Source: CANLBN01 sp965230205
Lineage (GTDB): Bacteria; Pseudomonadota; Gammaproteobacteria; Pseudomonadales; Cellvibrionaceae
Assembly (NCBI GenBank): GCA_965230205.1
Contig: OZ245996.1
Location: forward strand, 868,001-932,000
Length of the DNA: 64,000 nucleotides
Direction: 5' to 3'
Both the position numbers and the translations under genes were made by a program. The stretch's first letter is position 1. Each line of letters starts with the position of its first letter. The notes under the pieces were generated by a model, which worked only from the letters and a program-made list of their open reading frames with translations, was not told where the DNA came from and searched no databases. Positions 17,873 to 26,713 of this stretch are shown piece by piece.

Positions 17873-18688
17873 ATGCATTCAAGTTCGCCAGACAACCCTC
17901 ATATATTCAGCCAAAGCTATCAACAACGCTTTGGCGGCATTATCCGACTATATGGGACACAGGCAACTAGTCAGCTATTAAAAAGCCATGTGCTTATTAT
18001 TGGTATTGGTGGTGTTGGCTCATGGATAGCAGAGTCACTGGCCAGATCAGGCGTAGGGTCAATCACACTAATGGACTTAGATGATATTTGTGTTACCAAC
18101 ACTAATCGACAAGTTCACACAAACAGATCCACTATCGGCCAGTCAAAAACCAAAATAATGTCTGAACGGCTTACTGCCATCAACCCGGAAATTAATGTTA
18201 ATACGATCGATGACTTTTTAGATAAAGACAATATCGAGACCTATATTCATGACTCATTTTCATTAGTGTTCGATGCGATTGACAATGCGATTGATAAAGC
18301 AGAAATCATCGCGTATTGCGCCAGTAAAAAAATACCAGTTATCACTATCGGTTCCTCCGGAGGAAAGAAAGACCCTTCAAAAATTACCTGTGGCGACTTA
18401 ACAAAAACCCCTGGCGATCCTATGTTTGTAAAGATACGTAACAATCTGCGCAGGCGCCATGGATTCAGTAGAGATACGGAAATCCCCTTTGGAATCGATG
18501 CTATTTATTCCACAGAGACGATGACTTACCCTGATAACAAAGGGGAAACCTGTCGTTCTAAACAGTTTTTAGAAGGCGGAGAAAAACTAGATTGCGGAAG
18601 TGGCTATGGCGCCTCCACCATGATGACGGCAAGTTTTGGACTTTTGGCTGCCGCAAAAGCAATAGAAAAATTAACCTCAAAAAACTAA
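17873..18688 (+). CDS. tcdA: tRNA threonylcarbamoyladenosine dehydratase
   Basis: ThiF/E1-like ATPase of 271 residues that cyclises t6A37 of tRNA to ct6A. The Rossmann nucleotide motif is GIGGVGSWIAESLARSG, then LMDLDDICVTNTNRQ, the typical start of CsdL/TcdA proteins; the C-terminal active region has GSGYGASTMMTASFG. The family's conserved QRFGG sequence lies 18 residues in, which fixes the ATG at 17873, yet no Shine-Dalgarno precedes it, only the terminator hairpin of maeA. It may be translated from a leaderless or very short transcript. Confidence 0.93.
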   Translation: MHSSSPDNPHIFSQSYQQRFGGIIRLYGTQATSQLLKSHVLIIGIGGVGSWIAESLARSGVGSITLMDLDDICVTNTNRQVHTNRSTIGQSKTKIMSERLTAINPEINVNTIDDFLDKDNIETYIHDSFSLVFDAIDNAIDKAEIIAYCASKKIPVITIGSSGGKKDPSKITCGDLTKTPGDPMFVKIRNNLRRRHGFSRDTEIPFGIDAIYSTETMTYPDNKGETCRSKQFLEGGEKLDCGSGYGASTMMTASFGLLAAAKAIEKLTSKN

Positions 18689-18730
18689 ATTTTTTAATAT
18701 TAACGCTATATTAAAAATTTCTTCAGTACA

Positions 18731-18917
18731 CCCTAACGTTGCATAAATTTTTGGATGCAAGAGCTTTTAGAGCGGTATTTATAGCATTTCACGGAGCTTT
18801 TTCTGGATTGAACTTAGTCACTCTAAGTAACGTCCAGAAAAAGCGAGTACGATGCCAGAAATGCTGCTATAGAAGTAGTGAAGCGATCCTGCGCTAAAAA
18901 TTTATGCAACGTTAGGG
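18731..18917. repeat. 187-bp inverted-repeat element (family D)
   Basis: CCCTAACGTTGCATAAATTT and two further T (18731-18752) are exactly complementary to 18896-18917. Inside is a second inverted pair, CTTTTTCTGGA and TCCAGAAAAAG. It lies between convergent tcdA and yeaD. The right arm overlaps the 3' end of yeaD and encodes its last residues PNVA and the stop. Confidence 0.8.
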
Positions 18918-19852
18918 TACATTGTCACAAAAAGGCTATGCGTTTGGCCTGGCGCCAACTCAACAATATCACCTGCTGCATTGGCCGTTTCCACGCATAC
19001 CATTCGCAGATAATCTTTATCATTAAACTGCGTCAACTTTTGTGATTTCTCAATCCACGGATTCCAAACAACAGTACTTTCACTACCCTGCGCATCAATA
19101 TTAATTTTGCGTTGGCCATCATGCAGAGTTATTGACTTAGGAGAATTCTGATAGATACGATCCACTTCCTGATCAAAAACAATATCCCCTTTTTGTTTTT
19201 TAATCTGCCAATCATCCAATGCATCAATATAATCAACTTCATCAAAACTACTAATAAAGACATTATCTATATTTGCTATTGAAAAATAGCTATGTAAAGC
19301 ACCACTATAGACAAATGATTGTTCACCAATATTTTCTACCTGCAAGCTTACTGACAATTGATTTCCTATCTCGATGCGGTAGCATAGCCGTGCTGGAAAG
19401 GGCCAACATTCCTCAACACTGCTATTATCAACAACATAGCTCAATTCAATAATGGTTAAATTATTTGATGGCATATGAATTTTATCTACTTGCCACTCGC
19501 GTTCTCTGACAAACCCATGGGCCGGAGCTGACTCAAGGATTTCGTTTGAATATTGTTTTGCTATACGCTCTTCATTCTTATTTAAAGCACCAAACCATGG
19601 CCAACAAATCGGAATACCTCCTCTTAAAGGCACCCCTTGTTTATATGTGCAATCAGCACTAAGAAAAAGAAGCGGTTCATCATCAGAGTGACGCTGATAA
19701 CGTGATACTTGCGCCCCTTGTATAAATACTTCAGCACTGGCAGCCGAATTACTAATACCAATAGCCAGCAGTTCTTTTTGGCACTCGATAGTGACTCCGG
19801 GCAAACCACCAAAGCGCTGATAGAGGTCTTGAATTTTTTCGGCAATACCCAT
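18902..19852 (-). CDS. yeaD: D-hexose-6-phosphate mutarotase (YeaD-like)
   Basis: Aldose-1-epimerase-superfamily beta-sandwich of 316 residues that interconverts anomers of glucose-6-phosphate-like sugars. Family motifs: PLRGGIPICWPWFG, the catalytic His in PAHGFVREREW, and the late VVWNPWIEKS with the catalytic Glu in MVCVETANAA. The C terminus (YPNVA-stop) is encoded inside the arm of a repeat element, so the natural end may once have been different. The ATG at 19852 gives a normal length. Confidence 0.9.
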   Translation of the reverse strand: MGIAEKIQDLYQRFGGLPGVTIECQKELLAIGISNSAASAEVFIQGAQVSRYQRHSDDEPLLFLSADCTYKQGVPLRGGIPICWPWFGALNKNEERIAKQYSNEILESAPAHGFVREREWQVDKIHMPSNNLTIIELSYVVDNSSVEECWPFPARLCYRIEIGNQLSVSLQVENIGEQSFVYSGALHSYFSIANIDNVFISSFDEVDYIDALDDWQIKKQKGDIVFDQEVDRIYQNSPKSITLHDGQRKINIDAQGSESTVVWNPWIEKSQKLTQFNDKDYLRMVCVETANAAGDIVELAPGQTHSLFVTMYPNVA

Positions 19853-19884
19853 TAAATAAACCTGTTTTCAAAAATCATATAACT

Positions 19885-19900
19885 AGGGCCTGTTGACACT
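19885..19900. repeat. solo end of repeat family C
   Basis: AGGGCCTGTTGACACT differs by one base from the terminal 16 bp (AGGGCCTGTTCACACT) of the 267-bp element at 29757-30023. No partner arm is seen nearby. Confidence 0.5.
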
Positions 19901-19964
19901 AGTGACAGATGTTTATGATGATGCATTTGCCACTTTGTTCCGTTTATTCTCAAGAAATAACACT

Positions 19965-20963
19965 TTATTCAATAATCATTTTCCATAAACGGTTAATCGT
20001 ACTTTTATCTCGCTTGCGATCGACAACGTAATTAATATGCTGAGTTGCATCCAATGATGAGTCCAATTCAATCCCCCACATGCCTTTAATTTCATTGGGA
20101 ATCATTGAATAACGAATATCAATGATACGATCGGGATGCCGAGGAGAAAGCGCAATATATCCATTAGAAAACCAGCGGAAGCGCTCAATATCTTTTGCTT
20201 GCTGAGAGTTTTCATTCAGCCATGGAAAGGCTTGCGCAATATCGAGCTTGGGGATGCTGCTACCTTCAACCACCTTTTCCTCAAATGCCACTTTAACAGC
20301 ATCAACATAGTATATGTCGCCAGTGCTATACACGATTTTCCAAACAAAAAGATTGGCAAAACTAGGTTTTGCCTCCAGCTTAGTTGGCGTATGCCCTCGG
20401 GATTCAGCCAACTCCCAGCCAACGGCCTCCGCTCTTTCACGCTGCACCACACCAAAGGTTGAATAAATTGCAACCCAAGCTAAAGCTGAGTGCGCAAACA
20501 CTCTTTTACGCTTACATGCAGCAGTAATAATCAACGCTAGCAAAGGCAACGTAAATAATGGGTCAATAATGGATATTGTATTCCAAGCAATACGAGTATC
20601 ACTAAAAGGCCAAAATAATTGTGTACCGTATGTTGTACAGGCATCCAGCAAAGCATGAGTGGCATAACCCAAACCACAATATAACCATACCTGCTTGAAA
20701 CTGAGGCCTCGCTTCTTAGCAAAGGCCAGATAAAATACCGAAGCACACAACAGGCTACCGAAAGGGATAAAGAAGAGCGAGTGGGTAAATTGGCGATGGT
20801 ACTCCAGAGCTAATAAAGGGTCATCACTCGACCGGATCAACACATCTAAATCAGGCGTCATACCTGCTAAAAAACCTAAAAACGTTGCAATAATAAAATG
20901 TTCACGTTTAACTGGCTGTTGTGCTGCAACCGCAGCTACAACCCCTTGCGTTAGAGGATCCAC
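19965..20963 (-). CDS. metal-dependent membrane hydrolase (YdjM/DUF457 family)
   Basis: Membrane protein of 332 residues with LexA-regulated YdjM-like features: start MDPLTQGVVAAVAAQ, then TPDLDVLI and EYHRQFTHSLFFIPFG, the conserved Asp/His residues of the DUF457 metal-dependent hydrolase group; a second His/Asp block is CGLGYATHALLDACTTYG. About five hydrophobic segments are followed by a soluble C-terminal part. The biochemical substrate is unknown. It is a single gene; the family C solo repeat end lies past its stop. Confidence 0.88.
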   Translation of the reverse strand: MDPLTQGVVAAVAAQQPVKREHFIIATFLGFLAGMTPDLDVLIRSSDDPLLALEYHRQFTHSLFFIPFGSLLCASVFYLAFAKKRGLSFKQVWLYCGLGYATHALLDACTTYGTQLFWPFSDTRIAWNTISIIDPLFTLPLLALIITAACKRKRVFAHSALAWVAIYSTFGVVQRERAEAVGWELAESRGHTPTKLEAKPSFANLFVWKIVYSTGDIYYVDAVKVAFEEKVVEGSSIPKLDIAQAFPWLNENSQQAKDIERFRWFSNGYIALSPRHPDRIIDIRYSMIPNEIKGMWGIELDSSLDATQHINYVVDRKRDKSTINRLWKMIIE

Positions 20964-21477
20964 TATTTCTCCTTTAAAAGTAAAATACTTGTGCTTTACT
21001 GAACGAAAAAACTGCCATCAACAATATTTAATTAATACTAACAGCCCCTAGGATCTGATAAAGCCAACGATTATACTAGCATCTGCTAGCGCTCATTTCA
21101 TGGTTACAACTATGGCCACTTTCTGCCCAGTAAAGCAGAATGGGTGTTGTGACTGAATATTCCCAGCGAATGATAACGCAGCCGGACAGAAAAGTGCTCC
21201 TAGCAAATACCATCCCTTAATAGACTCAATCAAAATAGACAGCACATGCAATCAGAGAAAGTGACAAAACCTCAATCCATCAGCCCGGAAACCTGGGAGT
21301 GCAACCAACGCTGGTTGGTACTGATGAACACTCAATCAGAACAACACCAGAAGATACGCGACCCTCGCTTATATCGACAATCATCCAAACAACAAATGAT
21401 TTCACCAACGCCATCAAAAAGCTCTGAGACCCAAGGCTGATCACACTTCTTTTCGCCTATTACACTGGATAATAAAC
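20964..21477. other. 514-bp intergenic region, no firm gene
   Basis: Divergent region between the DUF457 gene and an EamA gene. A 64-codon plus-strand frame at 21246-21440 is polar, Ser/Gln-rich and lacks a ribosome site and recognisable motifs, so I leave it unannotated. A short imperfect hairpin occurs around 21120-21150 (GCCCAGTAAAGCAGAATGGG region). Confidence 0.4.
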
Positions 21478-22338
21478 GTGCCAGCACCTTCTATATACCT
21501 GACTCTTTACGTAGGCGTTATTCTATTGGCTGGCAATGGCTTATTCGCAAAGGGAATTAATCTGGATGCCACGAGCATTACACAAATACGTAGTGTGATT
21601 GCTGCTATTACTATTGCTTTGTTCTTATGCTTTGTAAAACGTTCCCATTTCGTTAAAAACACTAAAAAACTTATAGGCATTTATGGCATAGGTATTTTTA
21701 TGGGCTTACATTGGGTGACGTTTTTTCACTCCATGCAGATATCAACGATTGCCATAGGGATGCTGTCTATCTTTACCTACCCAGTGATGACTGTTTTTAT
21801 GGAAGCGGCAATTCATAAATCCCGCCCCCATTGGCAAGACATATTATCCACGATCCTGGTTCTAGCAGGCATACTGTTAATGACAGGAAATGAATTAGCG
21901 CAGCCTGGCTCGGCAACATTACAAGGAATTTTCTGGGGTACCTTATCTGCGTTTTTCTTTGCCAGTAGAAATGTTGTGCAAAAATATTACTTCGCCGACA
22001 TCACCAGCGATGTGCTGATGCTTCATCAGATGATAGCCATATCGTTAATGCTATTTGCATTTATTGATTTTTCTACCATTAGCACGATAAGTAACATTGA
22101 TTGGATTAAGTTACTCGCTCTGGGAACAATCAGTACTGCTGGAGCGCATACACTACTTGTGATGAGTTACAAAAATTTACCCGCAAAAACGGTTGCCATG
22201 ATTAGCTGTTTGCAACCCGTGATAGCCGGACTATTAGGGTGGGTTTTTATAAAAGAGCAACCAACATTTTATATTGTTGTTGGTGGCTCCATTATCTTAG
22301 CGGTTGCAGTATACGAATCAATATCCAGTAGAGTATAA
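21478..22338 (+). CDS. EamA/DMT-family transporter
   Basis: Ten-helix inner-membrane transporter of 286 residues with two EamA repeats; conserved features include NGLFAKGINLDA near the N terminus and FIKEQPTFYIVVGGSIILAVAVY at the end of the second repeat. The start is a GTG at 21478, chosen because the first transmembrane helix begins at once and no ATG lies close by; the ribosome site is weak. The substrate is unknown, and it is only distantly similar to the other two EamA proteins in the window. The stop codon abuts repeat element I. Confidence 0.85.
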   Translation: MPAPSIYLTLYVGVILLAGNGLFAKGINLDATSITQIRSVIAAITIALFLCFVKRSHFVKNTKKLIGIYGIGIFMGLHWVTFFHSMQISTIAIGMLSIFTYPVMTVFMEAAIHKSRPHWQDILSTILVLAGILLMTGNELAQPGSATLQGIFWGTLSAFFFASRNVVQKYYFADITSDVLMLHQMIAISLMLFAFIDFSTISTISNIDWIKLLALGTISTAGAHTLLVMSYKNLPAKTVAMISCLQPVIAGLLGWVFIKEQPTFYIVVGGSIILAVAVYESISSRV

Positions 22339-22490
22339 ATTACTACTGAAAAATTACCTGCGTTGCGACTGCAGCATTACACCCCGAGGGCACGTAGAAA
22401 ACTGTCTCAAATCAGTCAGTTATTATTCATAAATTCCTTCTTTTCGCCAATTTTTGTCTTGCCCTCACCGACATTTTTCAGAGTAGTTAT
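22339..22490. repeat. inverted-repeat element, family B copy 2 (reverse orientation)
   Basis: The ends TACTACTGAAAAAT (22341-22354) and ATTTTTCAGAGTAGTTA (22473-22489) are near-complementary. Read in reverse complement, the interior aligns with the element at 23921-24062, for example a shared GCGAAAAGA-GGA-TTTAT core followed by GA-TGATTTGAG-like sequence. It fills the whole gap between convergent genes and touches both stop codons. Confidence 0.75.
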
Positions 22491-22903
22491 TCGCTAGGCG
22501 CATATTGTGCAAATACCTCTTCACCTGTCATATTTTTTGTTTGGTTGGAAAAACAATAATATGATGGCTTTTCATCAATAAATACTTGGTGATCAAAAAT
22601 AAAATTTACATCACTTTCGAAAAGGCCTACAGGTATAAAGTACTGGTTATTGTGCTTCAGTCGATAAAATAAATGCGTGCCACAATGAGAGCAAAAGCCT
22701 CTCTCCGCCCATTCAGACGAATCAAATATCGCAATATTTTCCTTTCCAGAAAAAGCCGCCTTATCGTTACAATCAATCGATAAAAGCGGGCCACCTGACC
22801 ACTTTCGACACATACTACAATGACAGGCGCCTATATGTTCACTTGGCGATTCTGCTTCTATTTTAACTTGACGACAAAGGCAGCTTGCTTTTAATTTAAC
22901 CAT
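22487..22903 (-). CDS. GFA/CENP-V family zinc protein
   Basis: Protein of 138 residues with the Gfa-like zinc-binding cysteines CLCRQVKI, ACHCSMCRKWSGG and FCSHCGTHLFYR, all present. The namesake was proposed to act on glutathione-formaldehyde adducts, but most family members have no proven reaction. The stop codon overlaps the end of repeat element I by 3 bases. It lies 29 bp downstream of the AraC-type regulator on the same strand, so the two probably share a transcript. Confidence 0.88.
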   Translation of the reverse strand: MVKLKASCLCRQVKIEAESPSEHIGACHCSMCRKWSGGPLLSIDCNDKAAFSGKENIAIFDSSEWAERGFCSHCGTHLFYRLKHNNQYFIPVGLFESDVNFIFDHQVFIDEKPSYYCFSNQTKNMTGEEVFAQYAPSE

Positions 22904-22932
22904 AGCCTTCCTCCTATCAGCATCCTATTTAA

Positions 22933-23811
22933 CTACTGTGTGATAAAACAATGAATACGCGTTAATAATTCATTAGGGGGCGTATCTTTAGGGTCATTCA
23001 GATATTCCTCAAACGGTGGAAAATCTGCAGCCTCATAACCACTCTCTGGCAGCCAATGACCAATTAACCAATCATACGGCTTCTCTAACTCTGCATAAGA
23101 CCCTTTAAAAAGTAAAGTGGCGCATTTTCCTGAAGGAATCGTTATTCTTTCAAGGTCATCATCATTTAATTGAATGTCGTTCTCTACACTCATACAGGCC
23201 ATCGAACGTAATTCTTTTTTATCAATAGACTTAGGATCGTCGTAATATAAACCAATGGAACGAGTTGTATCATCCAGCAAGTTATTACTTGCGCCATAAA
23301 TAAATAATTTTTCAAATACATTACCTATTTCCATATAGTCTCCTATATGCCGATACCCCACTAAATTGATTTTCTGATAATCAATAATCTCTACTGTAAA
23401 CATAGCATCCACCTTCTTTTGTTCTATAGGTAAGATTGCAACAAAAGGTTCAAGCCTGACATCAAGCCTCCGCTTTTCTTGGCGATAAACACTCGGCGTT
23501 ACACCAAAGCTTTGTACAAAAGCTCGCGTAAACGCCTCAAGACTACCGTACGATACTTTTTGCGCAATCGTTAAAATTGACTGATCCGTGCGAATGAGAT
23601 CAGCTGCTGCTTGTTGAAGGCGTAAACGTCTTACCGTTCCATTAACGGTATCCTGTGCTAACTCACGATAAATACGATGGAAGTGATAAGGAGACATCGA
23701 CGCAATATCAGCTAAAGTATTTACATCCAAATCACCGTCTAGATGACAATAAATATAATCAATGACATTAATTAATCGCTTGCGGTAACTTTCTTTAGTG
23801 CTTTTTTTCAT
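22933..23811 (-). CDS. AraC-family regulator with C-terminal GyrI-like effector domain
   Basis: Protein of 292 residues. The N-terminal two-HTH AraC domain (residues about 8-115) is typical: LADIASMSPYHFHRIYRE and VSYGSLEAFTRAFVQSFGVTPSVYRQ. Residues about 135-292 form a GyrI/BmrR-like ligand domain. Such SAV-fold domains bind small hydrophobic or cationic molecules in Rob-type regulators. The ligand is unknown, and the co-oriented GFA gene is a possible target. Confidence 0.9.
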   Translation of the reverse strand: MKKSTKESYRKRLINVIDYIYCHLDGDLDVNTLADIASMSPYHFHRIYRELAQDTVNGTVRRLRLQQAAADLIRTDQSILTIAQKVSYGSLEAFTRAFVQSFGVTPSVYRQEKRRLDVRLEPFVAILPIEQKKVDAMFTVEIIDYQKINLVGYRHIGDYMEIGNVFEKLFIYGASNNLLDDTTRSIGLYYDDPKSIDKKELRSMACMSVENDIQLNDDDLERITIPSGKCATLLFKGSYAELEKPYDWLIGHWLPESGYEAADFPPFEEYLNDPKDTPPNELLTRIHCFITQ

Positions 23812-23920
23812 GACTCTGAATTTACCTTTTCAATTTCCAACATAAGCCAACAACGAAAATAATAATAAATAACCTGGATTGATAATGTTTGCGGTTTTTA
23901 CATTGATAAAAATAGATTTA

Positions 23921-24062
23921 AGGAACCTCTGAAAAACGTTGGCGAGACAGTCAGCGTAAGGCAAAAATCAGCGAAAAGAGGGAGTTTATAGGTAATAAAT
24001 GACCGATTTGAGCTAATTTTTAACGCCGCGCTGGCAACGTAGGTAGTTTTTCAGAGGTTCTT
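23921..24062. repeat. 142-bp inverted-repeat element, family B copy 1
   Basis: GAACCTCTGAAAAAC (23923-23937) is the exact reverse complement of 24046-24060. The outer sequence GGAACCTCTGA is shared with family A ends, but the interior differs and matches element 22339-22490. It sits between sfsA and the AraC gene. Confidence 0.8.
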
Positions 24063-24077
24063 TAAAGATCCTCATAC

Positions 24078-24800
24078 CTAAAGAACAACAGGCAGTTTCG
24101 ATGTGAGCACAATCTCACTGGGAGAAATTGACGCTTTATATGCAAGCACTTCAACCCCATCCATGATTGCCTTACGCAATGTTTTACCATAAATGATATC
24201 TATTTCATCGGCAGGAGAAACTTGCTGAATGCCTGTATGCTGTACGCAAAAAACAAGCACCGCACGATTACCTTGCTGCTTCATGTCTACCAATTCACGC
24301 AAATGCTTACTACCACGCTGACTGACTGCATCTGGAAATAAACCCTCCCCACGACTAATCTCATCAGTATCAGTACACAAGGTCACACTTTTTACTTCTA
24401 CATAACAGTCATCACGACCTTCACCTGAAAGCAAAAAGTCGATACGGCTGTTTTCTTGACCATATTTAACCTCTGACCGTATAGATGAATAGCCTGACAA
24501 TTCAGAAATAACACCTGACTCGATAGCCTCTCGCACCAACCCGTTAGCACGCCCCGTATTGATACCAGCTAAATGCCCGCCAGGGGTTGTCGCAATTTCC
24601 CACGTATAGGGGTATTTTCGCTTAGGGTTATCAGACGTCGAATACCAACACTGTCCTCCTTCGACAATACAGTTTTTCATCGACCCTGTATTAGGGCAAT
24701 GTATTGTCACCTCCTCTCCAGAAGGGAGTTTAATATCGGCCAGAAAGCGTTTATAACGTCGCAATAACAATGCAGTTTGCAATGGTGGATCAAATTTCAT
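24078..24800 (-). CDS. sfsA: SfsA family DNA-binding/nuclease-like protein
   Basis: Conserved protein of 240 residues, named for sugar fermentation stimulation in E. coli. It has an N-terminal OB-like part (RYKRFLADIKLPSGEEVTIHCPNTGSM) and a C-terminal PD-(D/E)XK-like core with RIDFLLSG and CYVEVKSVTLC. The biochemical role is not settled. In Pseudomonas-like genomes sfsA also lies close to dksA, here just upstream and divergent, which supports ancestral synteny. Confidence 0.93.
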   Translation of the reverse strand: MKFDPPLQTALLLRRYKRFLADIKLPSGEEVTIHCPNTGSMKNCIVEGGQCWYSTSDNPKRKYPYTWEIATTPGGHLAGINTGRANGLVREAIESGVISELSGYSSIRSEVKYGQENSRIDFLLSGEGRDDCYVEVKSVTLCTDTDEISRGEGLFPDAVSQRGSKHLRELVDMKQQGNRAVLVFCVQHTGIQQVSPADEIDIIYGKTLRKAIMDGVEVLAYKASISPSEIVLTSKLPVVL

Positions 24801-25064
24801 GGCTTATCATAGTAGGAAAATGGGGCGTCTATTATGCCAAATTATTGTTAACACCATGTCCCAATTAGAACGATTTGATCTGGAGCAAGGATTGTTTTCC
24901 GATAAACAGTCACCATAATATGCCTTTGTGTCCGAGCAAGCGCTCAATAGAAACTGCTGGCACTGAGAGCCAATATCTGGTAATTTGCCCGCCGGTTGAA
25001 ATCTGCACCTGTTTAGATGCCTATTTTTGACACCTACAAAGCATTAACAAAAGAGATACAGCAC

Positions 25065-25499
25065 ATGCCGAATAGCAATGAAAAGCTGACTTTACATGGT
25101 TTCGAGCCTTATAAAGAGAAGAAAGGCGAAGAATACATGAATGCCGACCAGCGCGAGCATTTCAAGAATTTGCTGCTTACCTGGAAAACTGAATTAATGG
25201 AAGAAGTGGATCGCACCATGAGCTACATGCGCGATGAAGCGGCCAACTTTCCTGACCCTGCCGACCGCGCCAGCCAAGAAGAAGAGTTCAGCCTAGAACT
25301 TCGTACTCGCGATCGTGAACGCAAACTGATCAAAAAGATCGATAAAACCATGGAGCAGATCGATGCCGACGACTATGGTTTTTGCGATGCTTGCGGCGTT
25401 GAAATTGGCATTCGCCGTCTTGAAGCCCGCCCTACTGCGACACAGTGCGTAGATTGCAAAACCCTTGCTGAAATCAAAGAAAAGCAAGTTGGCACCTGA
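25065..25499 (+). CDS. dksA: RNA polymerase-binding transcription factor DksA
   Basis: Secondary-channel factor that, with ppGpp, resets transcription during starvation. The family core EEYMNADQREHFKNLL is followed by the coiled coil with tip DEAANFPDPADRASQEEEF, where the functional DxxDxA acidic tip is intact, and the zinc finger CDACG...CVDCK. ATG 25065 is preferred over the in-frame ATG at 25017 because AAGAG lies about 8 bases before it and the length (144) fits; the upstream ATG has no ribosome site. It heads the dksA-gluQ-cbrXAB block. Confidence 0.96.
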   Translation: MPNSNEKLTLHGFEPYKEKKGEEYMNADQREHFKNLLLTWKTELMEEVDRTMSYMRDEAANFPDPADRASQEEEFSLELRTRDRERKLIKKIDKTMEQIDADDYGFCDACGVEIGIRRLEARPTATQCVDCKTLAEIKEKQVGT

Positions 25500-25551
25500 T
25501 AATCACTGAGCGTACAGGCATTGAGACTTGTACGTTTACTATTCTTTCAGA

Positions 25552-26496
25552 ATGCCTTGCACACCCTCTAGCTCTTTTACAGACTCTACAAAAACAAACT
25601 CAAAGCCTTATATCGGTCGCTTTGCACCCTCGCCTACCGGAAAGTTACACTTCGGCTCATTAGTCGCAGCCGTTGCCAGCTACTTAGATGCCAAAGCTCA
25701 TCAAGGACAGTGGCTACTGCGCATGGAAGACCTAGATCCACCCAGGGAAGAAGCGGGCGCTGCTGACAGCATTCTTCAGTCACTGGAACACCACCACCTT
25801 TATTGGGATCAACCGGTACTTTATCAAAGCCAACGATTAGATGCTTATGAAGAAACCTTGGAAGAGCTTCGGCAATACACCTACCCCTGTCACTGTATTC
25901 GTCAGAGGATAATAGGTTTAAATGGGCGCTACGATGGCCATTGCCTAAAGCATCCACCTCCAGCATCAGACCCTACAGCTATTCGATTGATCATCAATAA
26001 AGCCAGCAATAAAGAAACTGTAGAACGTTTTGATGATGTATTCATGGGGCCGCAAACATTACCATTATCAGAATATGGCGACTTTATTATTCGCCGCAAA
26101 GATGGTTTATTTGCCTATCAATTGGCCGTCGCGGTAGATGATGCCTATCAGGACATTACTCATGTTATCCGTGGGCACGACTTATTAGACTCTACCAGTC
26201 GTCAACGCTACATCCTGTCTCTTCTTGGTAGGGATCTTCCAGAATACGGGCATACACCACTGGCCTTAGGAAAAGATGGCCATAAACTGAGTAAACAAAC
26301 AAAGGCAACCCCTATTAATAACAACAATGCGATTAACAATTTAATCGCTGCACTCAACTTTCTTGGCTACACACCACCAGAGCAAGAGCTGTCCAATAAT
26401 GACTGCAGTTCACTACTGGAGTGGGCCACTGAAAGATGGCAGCGACAGCAGGTATCCACACATTCATCTATTGCACCCCAACTTTCAGGTGCGTAA
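25552..26496 (+). CDS. gluQ: glutamyl-Q tRNA(Asp) synthetase
   Basis: Truncated GluRS paralogue that glutamylates queuosine at position 34 of tRNA-Asp, about 314 residues. The class I signature is APSPTGKLHFGS (HIGH-like) and the KLSKQ loop is HKLSKQTKA; no anticodon-binding domain follows, as expected. The zinc-site region is partly present (YPCHCIRQRI and YDGHC). The start is ambiguous: ATG 25552 is used, and an in-frame TTG lies at 25528. The ribosome site is weak, suggesting coupling to dksA transcription. Confidence 0.93.
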   Translation: MPCTPSSSFTDSTKTNSKPYIGRFAPSPTGKLHFGSLVAAVASYLDAKAHQGQWLLRMEDLDPPREEAGAADSILQSLEHHHLYWDQPVLYQSQRLDAYEETLEELRQYTYPCHCIRQRIIGLNGRYDGHCLKHPPPASDPTAIRLIINKASNKETVERFDDVFMGPQTLPLSEYGDFIIRRKDGLFAYQLAVAVDDAYQDITHVIRGHDLLDSTSRQRYILSLLGRDLPEYGHTPLALGKDGHKLSKQTKATPINNNNAINNLIAALNFLGYTPPEQELSNNDCSSLLEWATERWQRQQVSTHSSIAPQLSGA

Positions 26497-26508
26497 CATC
26501 TATTTATA

Positions 26509-26520
26509 GGAACCTCTGAT
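26509..26520. repeat. solo family A repeat end upstream of cbrX
   Basis: GGAACCTCTGAT is identical to the first 12 bases of element A at 10445. No matching second arm is present before cbrX. Confidence 0.5.
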
Positions 26521-26542
26521 CAATAGTTACTGCACCTAAATT

Positions 26543-26713
26543 ATGAGCAATCAACGCTTTCTATTTTTTACACTCTTAATTGCCTATATCTTTACACCGA
26601 CTTTATTTAACTGGGTGGTTTCTCCTGCGGGCTCTTGGTACAAGCCCTTTATTATCTGGATCTTTATTATCATTGGCGCCTATCTACTACAAAAATATAA
26701 AAAGACTTCATGA
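26543..26713 (+). CDS. cbrX: CbrX-like small membrane protein
   Basis: The 56-residue frame starts MSNQRFLFFTLLIAYIFTP and ends LLQKYKKTS, with two hydrophobic segments (about 6-24 and 36-50). Its stop codon overlaps the cbrA start in ATGA (26710-26713), so translation is coupled. In Pseudomonas a small cbrX gene occupies the same position and is translationally coupled to cbrA; length and topology agree. The ribosome site is weak. The function of the peptide itself is unknown. Confidence 0.8.
   Translation: MSNQRFLFFTLLIAYIFTPTLFNWVVSPAGSWYKPFIIWIFIIIGAYLLQKYKKTS

Noticed and set aside
21246..21440. A 64-codon plus-strand frame before the EamA gene
   Set aside because: No Shine-Dalgarno, no hydrophobic core or motif; polar composition as expected of a chance frame.
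24856..24918. A 20-codon frame (MSQLERFDLEQGLFSDKQSP) upstream of dksA
   Set aside because: No ribosome site and too short to support without conservation.
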